Shown: in pieces, positions 27,331 through 36,165 of the stretch
Layout: each line of letters starts with the position of its first letter
How positions within the stretch are numbered: position 1 is the first letter of the stretch
Origin: an uncultured Flavobacterium sp.
GTDB lineage: Bacteria > Bacteroidota > Bacteroidia > Flavobacteriales > Flavobacteriaceae
DNA length: 38,324 nt
Reading direction: 5' to 3'
Assembly: GCA_913061465.1 (NCBI GenBank)
Contig: CAJXSU010000014.1
Coordinates: forward strand, 1 to 38,324
Program-made: the position numbers and the translations under genes
Notes under the pieces: model-generated
What the model saw: the letters and a program-made list of their open reading frames with translations, nothing else
Database searches by the model: none
Told to the model about the DNA's origin: nothing

Positions 27331-30300
27331 TTAGCTTTTGTTTATAAAACTGATGAATTTATAAATTTCTTGATCAAAATTATTTTCTAAATTTGAGGCC
27401 CATAAACGATAATATTTAAATCCTGATTTAACAGCGAGATTTGACCTATTTATATCAAACAAATAGTCTTCGTAATCTCCATGCAAAAATTTTCCATTTA
27501 AATCCACTAATATCTTTACTCCAGTTGGACTAATTAAACATAGTTCATAAACAAAACCTCCAAGAGTGAAATTATTTTGCTTACTCATAATTATATTTGT
27601 TTTTTGAGAAATAATTTTTACGAGTTCATTTGAAAAGTTTTTTAAAATAACTTTATTATCATTTTTTAGTTGATTGTGGTTTTCTCTAGAATTTTTTTTA
27701 AGAATTTGAATTATTTTTTCTTTGGTATTGTAATCATTTATCGAAACTGATTTCACAAAGGCTAAAAATGCATATAATATTGATTTGCCTCTATTTTCAT
27801 TCAGGCTTTCTAACATTTTAAGGCCATTATTTATATATGGCTCTGGTATTGAGCAGAAAACTATCATTTTATATTTAGCTCTTGTAATAATTACATTTAG
27901 AAGTTTAAATCCTTTTTTTGTTGAGTTAATCGGCCCAAAAGATTGTCTAAATTTACCATCAAAAGTTTTACCATAAGTGGAGGAAATTATAATTATATCT
28001 CGCTCTTCACCTTGAATATTTTCTAAATTTTTTACAAAAAATCCATTTGCTTTAAGTTGTTTAATTTTTCTAAAAAATTGAGGGTCTTCCGAACTTTTTA
28101 TTTGAATTTGGTCTAATATCTCGTCACGTTGAAGCATATTAAAAGTTGCTATACCCAATGAATAAGCACTATCTAATTCAAATTCAATGTAATGTATTAT
28201 TCTTTTAACCTCTTCTTTATTAACACCCTCTTCAAAAAGACCATCCACTTTGATATATTCTAGAGGCTTTTCTTCAGTTGATTTAGGAAGTGGTATTAGT
28301 CTAGATTTATAAAAAGCATGATTTGAAAATGTAATTAGGTCTGGGTTTTTAGATCGATAATGAATATCAAGATAATATTCTTTAAACCCCTTCTTAATGC
28401 AATAGTCTAAGAGCGAATTGTTCAAAAAACTATTATCTTCTAATCTCCCAGAATTCATAGTACTTTTACTAAAATAATTCATCGGAGGAAGTTGATTTAA
28501 ATCTCCAGCAACAATTTTTTGCCTCCCCCTTAACATTGCAGGAAAGGTGTCTTCAACTTTTATTTGACTAGATTCATCAAAAATAACAACGTCAAAAAAG
28601 TTTTTTTCTAATGGAAACAATGTTGAACATCCTGAGGGTGTAGTTAGAACTAGGGGAAAAAAAGAATTAAAGATTTTAGATGGGTGACTGGATATTTCTC
28701 TTAAAGATAGCTTTTTCCTATTGTGACTGCTTTTCTTTGAAAAAAAGCGTTCAATGGATAATGATTTGTTGTTTTTTGAAAAATTTGAAATACCTTTTGA
28801 ACGTATCTGAGTTAATTTTAACGAAGTCTGCTGAATTAAAAACTCACTAATTATATCAATATCTTCTATAATGTCATAATAGCCTTTTTGATTACCATTA
28901 AAGTTGAAATTATCTACATGGTTTTTTTTTAAAATTGCTGTGAAATACCAATAATCAAAACTATTTTCAAAGTTTGTGTTTTCACAAAAAAGTTTAGCTA
29001 TGGCTCTATCTCGATTAGACTTTTTTTTGATTAAGTTATAAAAACTTATATAACTTTTGTAATTATTTTTTTCTGAATCACCTAATCGTAAAATTTTTAG
29101 AAGAAATTCTACCTGTTTAATAAAATCTTTTTTGTTAAGTGCTTTCTCAAAATTCTTATTGAAAAGAGATTTTTGAATAATCTGATTTTTTAAAATATTT
29201 AGTTTTTTTATTATACTGGATAAGACAGAGTTTTCCTCAGAAATAAAATTATAATACTTAATTGAAATTGTATTTTTTTTTGTGACTTCTTCTAGTAATG
29301 TTTTTTGCAATAAAAGTATTTCTTGATAATGTTCAACAAATAAAGAAGAAACCATCTGATCATAATAAGTTTGATTAAAAGTTTCTAAAAGATCTGAATT
29401 TAAAAACTCATATATTGAATTATAGGGATTTGAATTTTCTAGTAGGTACTTTTTTATTTCAGAAATAAATAATAGTATTGATTTATACTCTTTAGTGTTA
29501 AAATCAAACTCAAATTCATTTAAATTATTTAGAATATCTATATTCTTATATGTATTACTTTTTACAGACAAAACTAAATCAGAGTAATTTAGTTTTGAAT
29601 TTAATAATGATTTATAAATTTTTTCCTTTTTAAATTTAATTTCTGAAATGATATTATTGATGTGTTGTTGTTTTTTTTCAATAAGTTCTTTGTCTTTGGA
29701 AGTAATATTCCTTTTTGACTTTGTATCAAATAAATTAAGGTTATTGATTTTTTTTTTATCAATAATATCTCTTACTTTATTAACAACTTTTCTTCTATCT
29801 AGTTTCACGTCGTCTATTCTTACACAAAACTCTGAGAGCCCTAACTCTTTGAGGTTAGTATAAATAACATCAATTGCTGTTTTTTTTTCACAAATAACAA
29901 CGCATGTTTTTCCTTGATTTAATGAATAAGATATAGCTCCTGTAATGGTTTTACTTTTACCTGTTCCTGGTGGACCATGAATTACAATATCATCATTGAG
30001 TTGAATTGACTTAATAACTTTTTGTTGAGAATGATCTAACTTTACACCTGAAAATATAGTAGGATTTAAATTAGCTGTTATTTCCTTCTTTATATTTAAT
30101 TCACTATAATTATTATATTTATCTAAAATAACTTTATAGTCGTTAATTATGGGAGCTTTTGAATTATTATAAAGTCCGAAAACGCCATTATTAATAATTT
30201 TAGGCAAAAAATTAGCTGAATATTTTAGAATGGGGTTATCAAAAGAAAATATTTTTTTATTTGAAAACTCTAAATCAATTGACGGGATTTTAAGAGCAAA

Positions 30301-30879
30301 AGCTATATTTTTTATTAATTGAGAATAATCTAACTCAACATTTGTTTTGCTAAAAATAGAGTTATCTAATAATTGCTTGTGAAAATCATTATCAATAATC
30401 TCTGCCATTAATGGATTTAAATAAACTTTTGATATTTTATTTTTTTGAATCAGAAATTGATTTGATATGTTGGATGCATAGTTTATTTTCAAGTCCCATA
30501 TAAATATTGGCATATATCGCAGACTTTTTCTCTTAAAATCAGGAAAACAAACCAATGGATAACCTAACCCAAATGAATCATGATTAATTTCACTAATTAA
30601 ATCTTCATTTTTTCTGAAGATGTGTAATAACTTTCGTTTGGCTTTATTTTTTTCTTTTTGATTATAAGCTACATTAAAGACCCCTTTAAATGGGGTATTT
30701 GATAATAATAATTTTATTATTTCGTTTGGAGTAATGTTAGGGTTTAAATTAAGAGAGAACAATTCTACAAAATCAATTTTATCAATACTCTTTTTAGGAT
30801 GAGCATTAGAAAAAATAGATTTAGTTGTTGAGGAGATTAAACGCTCCTTTAATATTTTAATTTCGTTAATAAATGTCAA
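27331..30879 (-). CDS. DUF4011-like SF1 DNA/RNA helicase with probable C-terminal PD-(D/E)xK nuclease domain
   Basis: The 1182-residue protein has Walker A GPPGTGKS at 302-309, motif II FDESSQ at about 767, GDLNQLPPM (motif III), YRSKNPDLITFSNHAFY (motif IV region), NIQGEERDIIIIS at about 955 (motif V) and VIITRAK (motif VI): a complete Upf1/Dna2-type SF1 core. The N-terminal 130 residues (GYPLVCFPDFKRKSLRYMPIFIW) resemble DUF4011. Residues about 1095-1180 (VDLNGKFLHGDYEDYLFDINR...GFKYYRLWASN) resemble the REase_MTES_1575 nuclease end of such helicases. This type is common in phage-defence loci. The start is TTG at 30877-30879: an in-frame TAA lies 4 codons upstream, and no ATG occurs before about residue 120. 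Confidence 0.85.
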   Translation of the reverse strand: MTFINEIKILKERLISSTTKSIFSNAHPKKSIDKIDFVELFSLNLNPNITPNEIIKLLLSNTPFKGVFNVAYNQKEKNKAKRKLLHIFRKNEDLISEINHDSFGLGYPLVCFPDFKRKSLRYMPIFIWDLKINYASNISNQFLIQKNKISKVYLNPLMAEIIDNDFHKQLLDNSIFSKTNVELDYSQLIKNIAFALKIPSIDLEFSNKKIFSFDNPILKYSANFLPKIINNGVFGLYNNSKAPIINDYKVILDKYNNYSELNIKKEITANLNPTIFSGVKLDHSQQKVIKSIQLNDDIVIHGPPGTGKSKTITGAISYSLNQGKTCVVICEKKTAIDVIYTNLKELGLSEFCVRIDDVKLDRRKVVNKVRDIIDKKKINNLNLFDTKSKRNITSKDKELIEKKQQHINNIISEIKFKKEKIYKSLLNSKLNYSDLVLSVKSNTYKNIDILNNLNEFEFDFNTKEYKSILLFISEIKKYLLENSNPYNSIYEFLNSDLLETFNQTYYDQMVSSLFVEHYQEILLLQKTLLEEVTKKNTISIKYYNFISEENSVLSSIIKKLNILKNQIIQKSLFNKNFEKALNKKDFIKQVEFLLKILRLGDSEKNNYKSYISFYNLIKKKSNRDRAIAKLFCENTNFENSFDYWYFTAILKKNHVDNFNFNGNQKGYYDIIEDIDIISEFLIQQTSLKLTQIRSKGISNFSKNNKSLSIERFFSKKSSHNRKKLSLREISSHPSKIFNSFFPLVLTTPSGCSTLFPLEKNFFDVVIFDESSQIKVEDTFPAMLRGRQKIVAGDLNQLPPMNYFSKSTMNSGRLEDNSFLNNSLLDYCIKKGFKEYYLDIHYRSKNPDLITFSNHAFYKSRLIPLPKSTEEKPLEYIKVDGLFEEGVNKEEVKRIIHYIEFELDSAYSLGIATFNMLQRDEILDQIQIKSSEDPQFFRKIKQLKANGFFVKNLENIQGEERDIIIISSTYGKTFDGKFRQSFGPINSTKKGFKLLNVIITRAKYKMIVFCSIPEPYINNGLKMLESLNENRGKSILYAFLAFVKSVSINDYNTKEKIIQILKKNSRENHNQLKNDNKVILKNFSNELVKIISQKTNIIMSKQNNFTLGGFVYELCLISPTGVKILVDLNGKFLHGDYEDYLFDINRSNLAVKSGFKYYRLWASNLENNFDQEIYKFISFINKS

Positions 30880-30917
30880 AATAAAAATAACTTATTGAAA
30901 ATTGAAAGAATATATTT

Positions 30918-31544
30918 TTAGACTTTAAGCTTAATATTCATTTGGAAAAAAGTAAAATACCTACTTCTTGAATTAAAATCTTTTAAATATGATAATAAAA
31001 ATGAGACATTTTCCATAAAAAAAGGGAAGTGTATCATAGGCCCTTGAAAAATCAATGCAGAATCTCCAAATTTTTGTTGATAGGAACCTAAAATCCCAAA
31101 ATTAATCGAATTTTTTGAATTTATATTTGTATCATACTCAATTAAATTTATTATAAATTGATGATCTTTTGATATACTATTTAACCCTCTGAATATTCGA
31201 TATTGACCATGAATTAATAATTTTTTATTGAAAGCAGTAGTGTTAAAATCAATCCGTGGGCCTATATATAACTGTTTTCTTGTGTCATACCTAGAATATA
31301 CAAAAAATTTAAATTTTTTGTATGAAAACCCTGCCATTAAATCCGTTCGTCCAAATGTGGTTCTTGAATCTAATTTATCATTATTTAAAATAATTCTTTC
31401 TTGTGGCCTGAATCTAAATTCAAATTTTTTAGCTTTAAGAGTAATTTCGGGGGATAATTGCCATAAATAATCTGTACCTATCTCTTGTGAGTATAGTAAA
31501 TTAGTTAAAAAAAATATTATTGATAAAATAAAAAACTTCTTCAT
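30918..31544 (-). CDS. DUF2490 family outer-membrane beta-barrel protein
   Basis: A 208-residue protein with a signal peptide (1-19, LLYSQ) followed by alternating hydrophobic/aromatic beta strands: FEFRFRPQERIIL, DLMAGFSYKKFKFFVYSRYDTRKQLYIGPRIDF, LLIHGQYRIFRG, FIINLIEYDT, and a C-terminal FFQMNIKLKV. Strand order and the R-P-Q-E-R motif fit DUF2490, a small flavobacterial outer-membrane barrel family of unknown function. The start overlaps the stop of the 65-residue gene (ATGA), and the helicase starts 38 nt downstream, so the three are probably one transcript. Confidence 0.8.
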   Translation of the reverse strand: MKKFFILSIIFFLTNLLYSQEIGTDYLWQLSPEITLKAKKFEFRFRPQERIILNNDKLDSRTTFGRTDLMAGFSYKKFKFFVYSRYDTRKQLYIGPRIDFNTTAFNKKLLIHGQYRIFRGLNSISKDHQFIINLIEYDTNINSKNSINFGILGSYQQKFGDSALIFQGPMIHFPFFMENVSFLLSYLKDFNSRSRYFTFFQMNIKLKV

Positions 31545-31738
31545 TTATTTTTCATTATGTTTTCTGCTTTTAAAATTATCATTTTGAGTAGTTCTCTGTT
31601 GTGAATATCCATTTGTTTTAATAACTTTTTATAGTTATAAATAATTATTTCTAAATCTTTTTTTTCTAACGTTTTTATTTGAATTTCAAATCTCTTTATA
31701 GAGTTTTCTGTCATTTCATCACTAGTGATTTCATTCAT
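31541..31738 (-). CDS. Small coiled-coil hypothetical protein
   Basis: This 65-residue, charged, helical protein (FEIQIKTLEKKDLEIIIYNYKKLLKQMD) has no recognised family. It is probably real because its TGA overlaps the DUF2490 start in an ATGA arrangement and its composition is protein-like with a regular hydrophobic spacing. It is the first gene of the minus-strand cluster. No signal peptide or membrane segment is seen, and no exact TAnnTTTG box was found before it. Confidence 0.6.
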   Translation of the reverse strand: MNEITSDEMTENSIKRFEIQIKTLEKKDLEIIIYNYKKLLKQMDIHNRELLKMIILKAENIMKNK

Positions 31739-32139
31739 GAAAGTAATTTTATTATTTAAGATCTAATATAAATTTAATTTTTTTGATAAATCCCAACAAT
31801 AATTAGTTGATAAATGTAACTAATGTTTAGTTATATGATACTCTACTTAAAAATTAATTATCAACAGAATTATTTTATTAATAAATGTTAAATTGAAAAT
31901 CAAAAAAAGTAAACAGACTCTACAATTCATTTATGCAACTAAAGCCACGATGATTATGCTTTAGCGATACAGCTGAACAAGGATATACTCATCAAGCATA
32001 TATAAATTTTAAGATCCTTTTTTATCTCTCAAGCAACGTACGCTCAAACTTGGTCTGAAATTTTGCATGGTACAAGACTGCTACTCTCGCTTTCATTTTC
32101 TTCCTCGTCCAAAACATGAAATATCAAAACTCATAGTTA

Positions 32140-32330
32140 CTACATTCTTTGAGTACTGTCGTAATCAACCGTAAGAACATTACCATTTGCTATGGCTTTA
32201 TACCATTGTCCATCGTTCTCTGTTTTTACATAGTACTCCATGGAACCGTCTCCCCAAGACCTTCAAATCATTAGAGGACATAGTATCTAAGTTACTTTTC
32301 CCAGTAATTCGTTTAAAGGAATATTGCCTA
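32140..32330 (-). pseudogene. Decayed coding remnant
   Basis: Reading the minus strand from 32253 to 32140 gives 37 protein-like codons (GDGSMEYYVKTENDGQWYK...NGNVLTVDYDSTQRM, stop). Further upstream, protein-like pieces appear in alternating frames: GNIPLNELLGKVT, then in another frame SNLDTMSSNDLKVLG. This suggests a gene 3' end broken by frameshifts. The parent family was not recognised. Chance cannot be excluded for so short a segment. Confidence 0.4.
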
Positions 32331-32435
32331 AAAAGGTTACAGCAAAAACGCTTATCCAATATAAGTATGTCTTTACTTTTTATGACAAAATGTGGAATAT
32401 TAAAAAACTATAAAATTTAAATCAGATTATAAAAA

Positions 32436-32463
32436 TTTGTAAATTCACTACTTAATATATTTG
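32436..32463 (+). promoter_or_regulatory. Predicted Bacteroidota promoter for the DUF2911 gene
   Basis: TTTG at 32436-32439, a 16-nt spacer, and TATATTTG at 32456-32463 match the -33/-7 pattern (TTG, then TAnnTTTG), slightly short on spacing. The -7 box lies 29 nt before the ATG at 32493, leaving a short leader. Confidence 0.4.
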
Positions 32464-32492
32464 TTTTTATCAAACGTATAAAATTTTATTTT

Positions 32493-33362
32493 ATGACTGC
32501 CCAAAAAATTAACCAATACTATATTTTCATAATCTTTTTAAATCTTTCTTTTTGTTATGGTCAACAGTTAAAAACACCTACGCTTAGTCCTTTTAGTAAA
32601 ATATCTCAACAAGTTGGTCTTACGGATGTAACTCTTGAATACTCAAGGCCTTCAGCCAAAGGAAGGGTTGTTTTTGGAGCGCTAGTTCCATATAATAAAG
32701 TTTGGAGAACTGGAGCAAATGCTGCCACAAAAATTACATTTAAAGAAGTCGCTAAAATTGGAGGGAAAACAATTCAGCCTGGAGAATATGCTATTTATAC
32801 CATTCCTGATGAAAATCGTTGGACTATAATTATTCATTCAAACACTTCACTAAGAAGTATTGCAGGGGGTGCTTATAAACCTTCTAATGATGTGTTTAGA
32901 TTTGAAATAGCTCCAAAAAACAACAACTATGTAGAAACATTTACCTGTCAATTTTCACAGATTAAAACAAACACTTTGATGCTTGATATTTCATGGGAAA
33001 ACACCTTAATTTCTATTCCTATTGAAGTTGAGGTTGACAAAAAAATTGAGTCTCAAATGCTTAATTTTATGAAAACTCCTGAGAAAATCCCTCACAGAAC
33101 CTACTTTGAAGCTGCCCAATATTACAGTAATAATGGTAAAGATTTAAACGATGCACTAAACTTTATTGACAGTGCTTTAGATAAAAGTCCAAAAAATTTT
33201 AGATACGGATTACTTAAGGCAAAAATCCTTGCTAAGATGAGCAACTATAAAGAAGCTTTAGTAGTTGTTGAGATTGCAAATACGTGGGCAAAAAATAAAA
33301 ATAATGCGAATTATATAGAGCAAACAAGATTATTTTGGGACTCACTATTAACTAAAAAATAA
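32493..33362 (+). CDS. DUF2911 domain protein with TPR-like tail, exported
   Basis: The 289-residue protein has a signal peptide (about 1-24, ending CYGQ), then a DUF2911 domain at about 28-175 (SPFSKISQQVGLTDVTLEYSRPSAKGR, VPYNKVWRTGANAATKITF, PGEYAIYTIP). Residues 195-285 are helical with TPR character (ALNFIDSALDKSPKNFRYGLLKAKILAKMSNYKEALVV). DUF2911 proteins are periplasmic or lipoprotein-like in Bacteroidota; their function is unknown. Its TAA overlaps the next ATG by one base (TAATG), so it is coupled to the PhzF gene. Confidence 0.88.
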   Translation: MTAQKINQYYIFIIFLNLSFCYGQQLKTPTLSPFSKISQQVGLTDVTLEYSRPSAKGRVVFGALVPYNKVWRTGANAATKITFKEVAKIGGKTIQPGEYAIYTIPDENRWTIIIHSNTSLRSIAGGAYKPSNDVFRFEIAPKNNNYVETFTCQFSQIKTNTLMLDISWENTLISIPIEVEVDKKIESQMLNFMKTPEKIPHRTYFEAAQYYSNNGKDLNDALNFIDSALDKSPKNFRYGLLKAKILAKMSNYKEALVVVEIANTWAKNKNNANYIEQTRLFWDSLLTKK

Positions 33363-34147
33363 TGTTAGACGTTTATCAAATAGATACATTTACAGATACT
33401 ATTTTTGGAGGAAACCCTGCCTGTGTTGTTCCTTTAAACTCATGGCTTCCTGATGAAACCTTATTAAAAATTACACAAGAAAATGCCGTTGCAGAAACTG
33501 CCTTTTTTGTTGCGAAAAAGAATAAATTTCATTTGCGATGGTTTACACCAGAAATTGAAATGGATTTATGCGGACATGCAACTTTGGCAACTGCCCACTG
33601 TTTAAAAACAATTTTAAAATTCCCTTCAAATCGTATTGTTTTTGAAACTGCAAGTGGAGACCTAACGGTTACTGTAAAAGATGATTTTTATTTTTTAGAT
33701 TTTCCATCAAGAATGCCTGTTCCTGCACAACTTCCTATAATCATAGAAAAATCTTTAAATATTGCTCCCAAAGAAGTTTATAAGTCTAGAGATTATGTCT
33801 TGGTATATGATACTGAAAAAGACATAAAAAATATTAAAATAAATAGGCAGTTATTTGACCAAATAAACCTGAATACAGGGGGAGTAATTGTTACTTCTAA
33901 GGGGGATAATTGCGATTTTGTATCACGTTTTTTTACTCCACAGGCATCTATTTTAGAAGATCCTGTTACTGGTTCTGCTCATTGTTCTCTAATTCCTTTT
34001 TGGGCGAAGAAACTTCATAAAAAAGAACTCACTGCACTCCAACTTTCCAAAAGAAAAGGTGTACTAAATTGCTTAGACAAAAACGATAGAGTTATTATAA
34101 GTGGTCAGGCAAAAACCTATTCTATTGGTAAATTATGGATTGAATAA
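33362..34147 (+). CDS. PhzF family isomerase-like protein
   Basis: The 261-residue protein matches the usual PhzF length and fold: VYQIDTFTDTIFGGNPACVV at the start, the catalytic Glu in NAVAETAFF (E45), RWFTPEIEMDLCGHATLATAH (residues about 58-78), and the second-half repeat FFTPQASILEDPVTGSAHCSL with the conserved G-S-A-H. PhzF proteins are diaminopimelate-epimerase-fold isomerases; only some members make phenazines, and most, as here outside any phenazine cluster, have unknown substrates. The start overlaps the DUF2911 stop by one base. It ends 9 nt from the convergent AlbA_2 gene. Confidence 0.9.
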   Translation: MLDVYQIDTFTDTIFGGNPACVVPLNSWLPDETLLKITQENAVAETAFFVAKKNKFHLRWFTPEIEMDLCGHATLATAHCLKTILKFPSNRIVFETASGDLTVTVKDDFYFLDFPSRMPVPAQLPIIIEKSLNIAPKEVYKSRDYVLVYDTEKDIKNIKINRQLFDQINLNTGGVIVTSKGDNCDFVSRFFTPQASILEDPVTGSAHCSLIPFWAKKLHKKELTALQLSKRKGVLNCLDKNDRVIISGQAKTYSIGKLWIE

Positions 34148-34156
34148 GCTTGGAAT

Positions 34157-35296
34157 CTAACTATATTTTACTTTTCTAAAAATACGCAGTGCTTCTTTAT
34201 ATTTTATGTAACAGGTTTTATCTTTTATGTTCTTTATATAATCTTTTGCTTTTTTTAATTGCTGAACCGCATCTGAGTATCCGTGTAAAAAACAAAGTAA
34301 ATAGTTTTTTGGCAACCTAAGTACATCTTCATGTTCTAACACTGAAAGCGGAATTCCTGCTTCAATTTTGGAAATAATTACATTATTATTATGATAGATA
34401 TGTTGAATCATAATGTCATCAAAAAGCGGAGACTTAAATAAAAACGCTGTAACAATATCATGTTTCCCATTTTCCTTAAAATTGATAATCGTTTTTTCTA
34501 AAGGATAATATTTCTCCTCCTTTTCTAATCCAAGAGAAATATATTCTGTAATAATAAATGAATTTTTATTATAACTGATTTGAACCTCATCTAGAGATGA
34601 ATAAAATAATCGAACTTGTTCGTTTATTAATTCAATGTCTACGCGTGTTAAAAACTCTTTTCCTTCTAAAAGTTTTTTCTCCCCTGCCCAACACAACACA
34701 AATTGCTCATTAAAAACTTTATATTGTGGGTTATATTCAGGTTTATGATTATTAAAGAAATCAAAGACACCGTCTAAAGTTAGCTTTATGTTATTATTTG
34801 CATTCTTTTCTATAGCATCAACTGTCTGTTTATTAGTATCTCTTAACTCAAAGTTTTTAGATGCTGGCATAGAATTACTACCTCTTCTATAGAAAATAGT
34901 ATCTTTTCTATATTTCCACGCATTTTTTAATAAAGAGGTAATATTACTATTGCAATGAATGGTTACCAATCCAATTACTTTATGTCTAGGTAAACTAGGA
35001 AAAGGAACATTTTCATAAGTAATTTTGGGTGGGTTTTTTAAGTATGCATTTACAAGATTCTGTATTTTACTATCGTCAAAAAAATCTACCCCAACAATCT
35101 TATTTTCTTCATCTTCAATGCCAATTATGATATAAGAACTGTTCGTTGGGTTTGAATTGGAAAGGGCGCAAATATGCTTTAGAAATTTACCTTTCCCTTC
35201 TTTGCTTGTTAACGATAACTTCATCTTTTTATCATAAAAACTATTCTCATCATTATGACTGAGCAAGTTCTTGATTAAAAGACGTTTGTTAATCAT
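34157..35296 (-). CDS. AlbA_2 (Schlafen AAA_4-like) domain protein
   Basis: The 379-residue protein has an N-terminal AlbA_2 / Schlafen-type domain at about 10-125: EGKGKFLKHICALSNSNP, SYIIIGIEDEENKIVGVDFFDD, QNLVNAYLKNPPKI. A segment with FYRRGSNSMPAS follows, and then a C-terminal region (about 160-379) without a recognised domain. AlbA_2 proteins bind nucleic acid or nucleotides and are often regulatory; the function here is unknown. It starts 2 nt after the aldo-keto reductase stop, making it the third gene of the SDR operon. Confidence 0.75.
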   Translation of the reverse strand: MINKRLLIKNLLSHNDENSFYDKKMKLSLTSKEGKGKFLKHICALSNSNPTNSSYIIIGIEDEENKIVGVDFFDDSKIQNLVNAYLKNPPKITYENVPFPSLPRHKVIGLVTIHCNSNITSLLKNAWKYRKDTIFYRRGSNSMPASKNFELRDTNKQTVDAIEKNANNNIKLTLDGVFDFFNNHKPEYNPQYKVFNEQFVLCWAGEKKLLEGKEFLTRVDIELINEQVRLFYSSLDEVQISYNKNSFIITEYISLGLEKEEKYYPLEKTIINFKENGKHDIVTAFLFKSPLFDDIMIQHIYHNNNVIISKIEAGIPLSVLEHEDVLRLPKNYLLCFLHGYSDAVQQLKKAKDYIKNIKDKTCYIKYKEALRIFRKVKYS

Positions 35297-35298
35297 TT

Positions 35299-36165
35299 TT
35301 ACGGTACTTTATGGCCTTGACACTCTACTAATAAGGTAAACCAATCTTCTAACTCTAAGCTTATGTCTAAAGCTTTTATAGCGTTTTCTAGCCTTGTTTT
35401 TGAAGTTGTGCCAACCACAGGTAAAACCCCCGAAGGATGTTGTAAAATCCAAGCTAACAATAATTGATCTTCAGTTGCATTGTATTTTTTTGTTAACACA
35501 TCTAGCACTTTTTTTATTCCTTCGTTTGCTGGATTTGATTCTTTAAAATAAGAACCTAAAGGACTCCATGACATCGGTATTACTTGTTTTTGTAATAACT
35601 GATCTAAGGTTCCGTTATGCATTGCTGAATGTTGTGATAAAGAAAATTCTATTTGATTTACAGAAATAGAGGTTGTATGATCTATTAAATTGAATTGTGA
35701 AGGTGTAAAATTTGAAACTCCAAAATCAATAATTTTACCTGTCTCTTTTAATATTGAAATTGCTGCTGCTATTTCAGCTGGATGCATAAGTGGGCTGGGG
35801 CGGTGAAGTAATAAAAGATCTAAGTAATCTGTTTGTAGGTCTTTTAATGACTTTTCTACGCTCCAAATGATATATTCTTTTGAATAATTATAGTGCTTTA
35901 GTTGATTGTCTCTAGTGCCACCATCGTGTTGGATTCCACATTTAGAAATCAGTTGAATCTTATCTCTCTCTACACCGCTATTTGAAAAAGCTTTACCAAA
36001 CTCTTGTTCAGTTGTGTATTCTCCATAGATATCTGCATGATCAAAAGTGGTAATTTCCGACTCTAAAGTTATTTTTATTTGAGAAATCATTTCTTGAGTA
36101 GAAAACTGTCTCCCCCATGCTCCCCAAGACATACATCCTGCTATAATTTTTGAATACCTCCTCAT
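35299..36165 (-). CDS. Aldo/keto reductase
   Basis: The 288-residue protein is an NADPH-dependent aldo-keto reductase with the complete tetrad: D42 and Y47 in FDHADIYGEY, K75 in ISKCG, H121 in LLLLHRPSPL. The C-terminal VVGTTSKTRLENAIKAL is the usual cofactor-binding segment. It most resembles the YdhF-like branch (RPSPLMHPAEIAAA). The start overlaps the stop of the SDR gene (ATGA), and the AlbA_2 gene follows after 2 nt. The substrate is unknown. Confidence 0.9.
   Translation of the reverse strand: MRRYSKIIAGCMSWGAWGRQFSTQEMISQIKITLESEITTFDHADIYGEYTTEQEFGKAFSNSGVERDKIQLISKCGIQHDGGTRDNQLKHYNYSKEYIIWSVEKSLKDLQTDYLDLLLLHRPSPLMHPAEIAAAISILKETGKIIDFGVSNFTPSQFNLIDHTTSISVNQIEFSLSQHSAMHNGTLDQLLQKQVIPMSWSPLGSYFKESNPANEGIKKVLDVLTKKYNATEDQLLLAWILQHPSGVLPVVGTTSKTRLENAIKALDISLELEDWFTLLVECQGHKVP

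Larger units (their letters stand above)
31739..32492. other. 754-bp region without an intact gene
   Basis: It separates the divergent minus-strand cluster from the DUF2911 gene. The outer parts are very AT-rich. The central part (about 31920-32400) has more G+C than its neighbours and contains short open stretches broken by stops on both strands, like decayed coding DNA. A + strand frame at 32187-32420 has poor protein character. No tRNA, IS end or CRISPR is seen. Confidence 0.7.

Noticed and set aside
32187..32420. Plus-strand 77-codon frame in the gene-free region
   Set aside because: Its composition is not protein-like, and it overlaps the better minus-strand remnant.
33362..34147. Phenazine biosynthesis locus
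   Set aside because: Only a lone PhzF homologue is present, next to DUF2911; no other phz genes.
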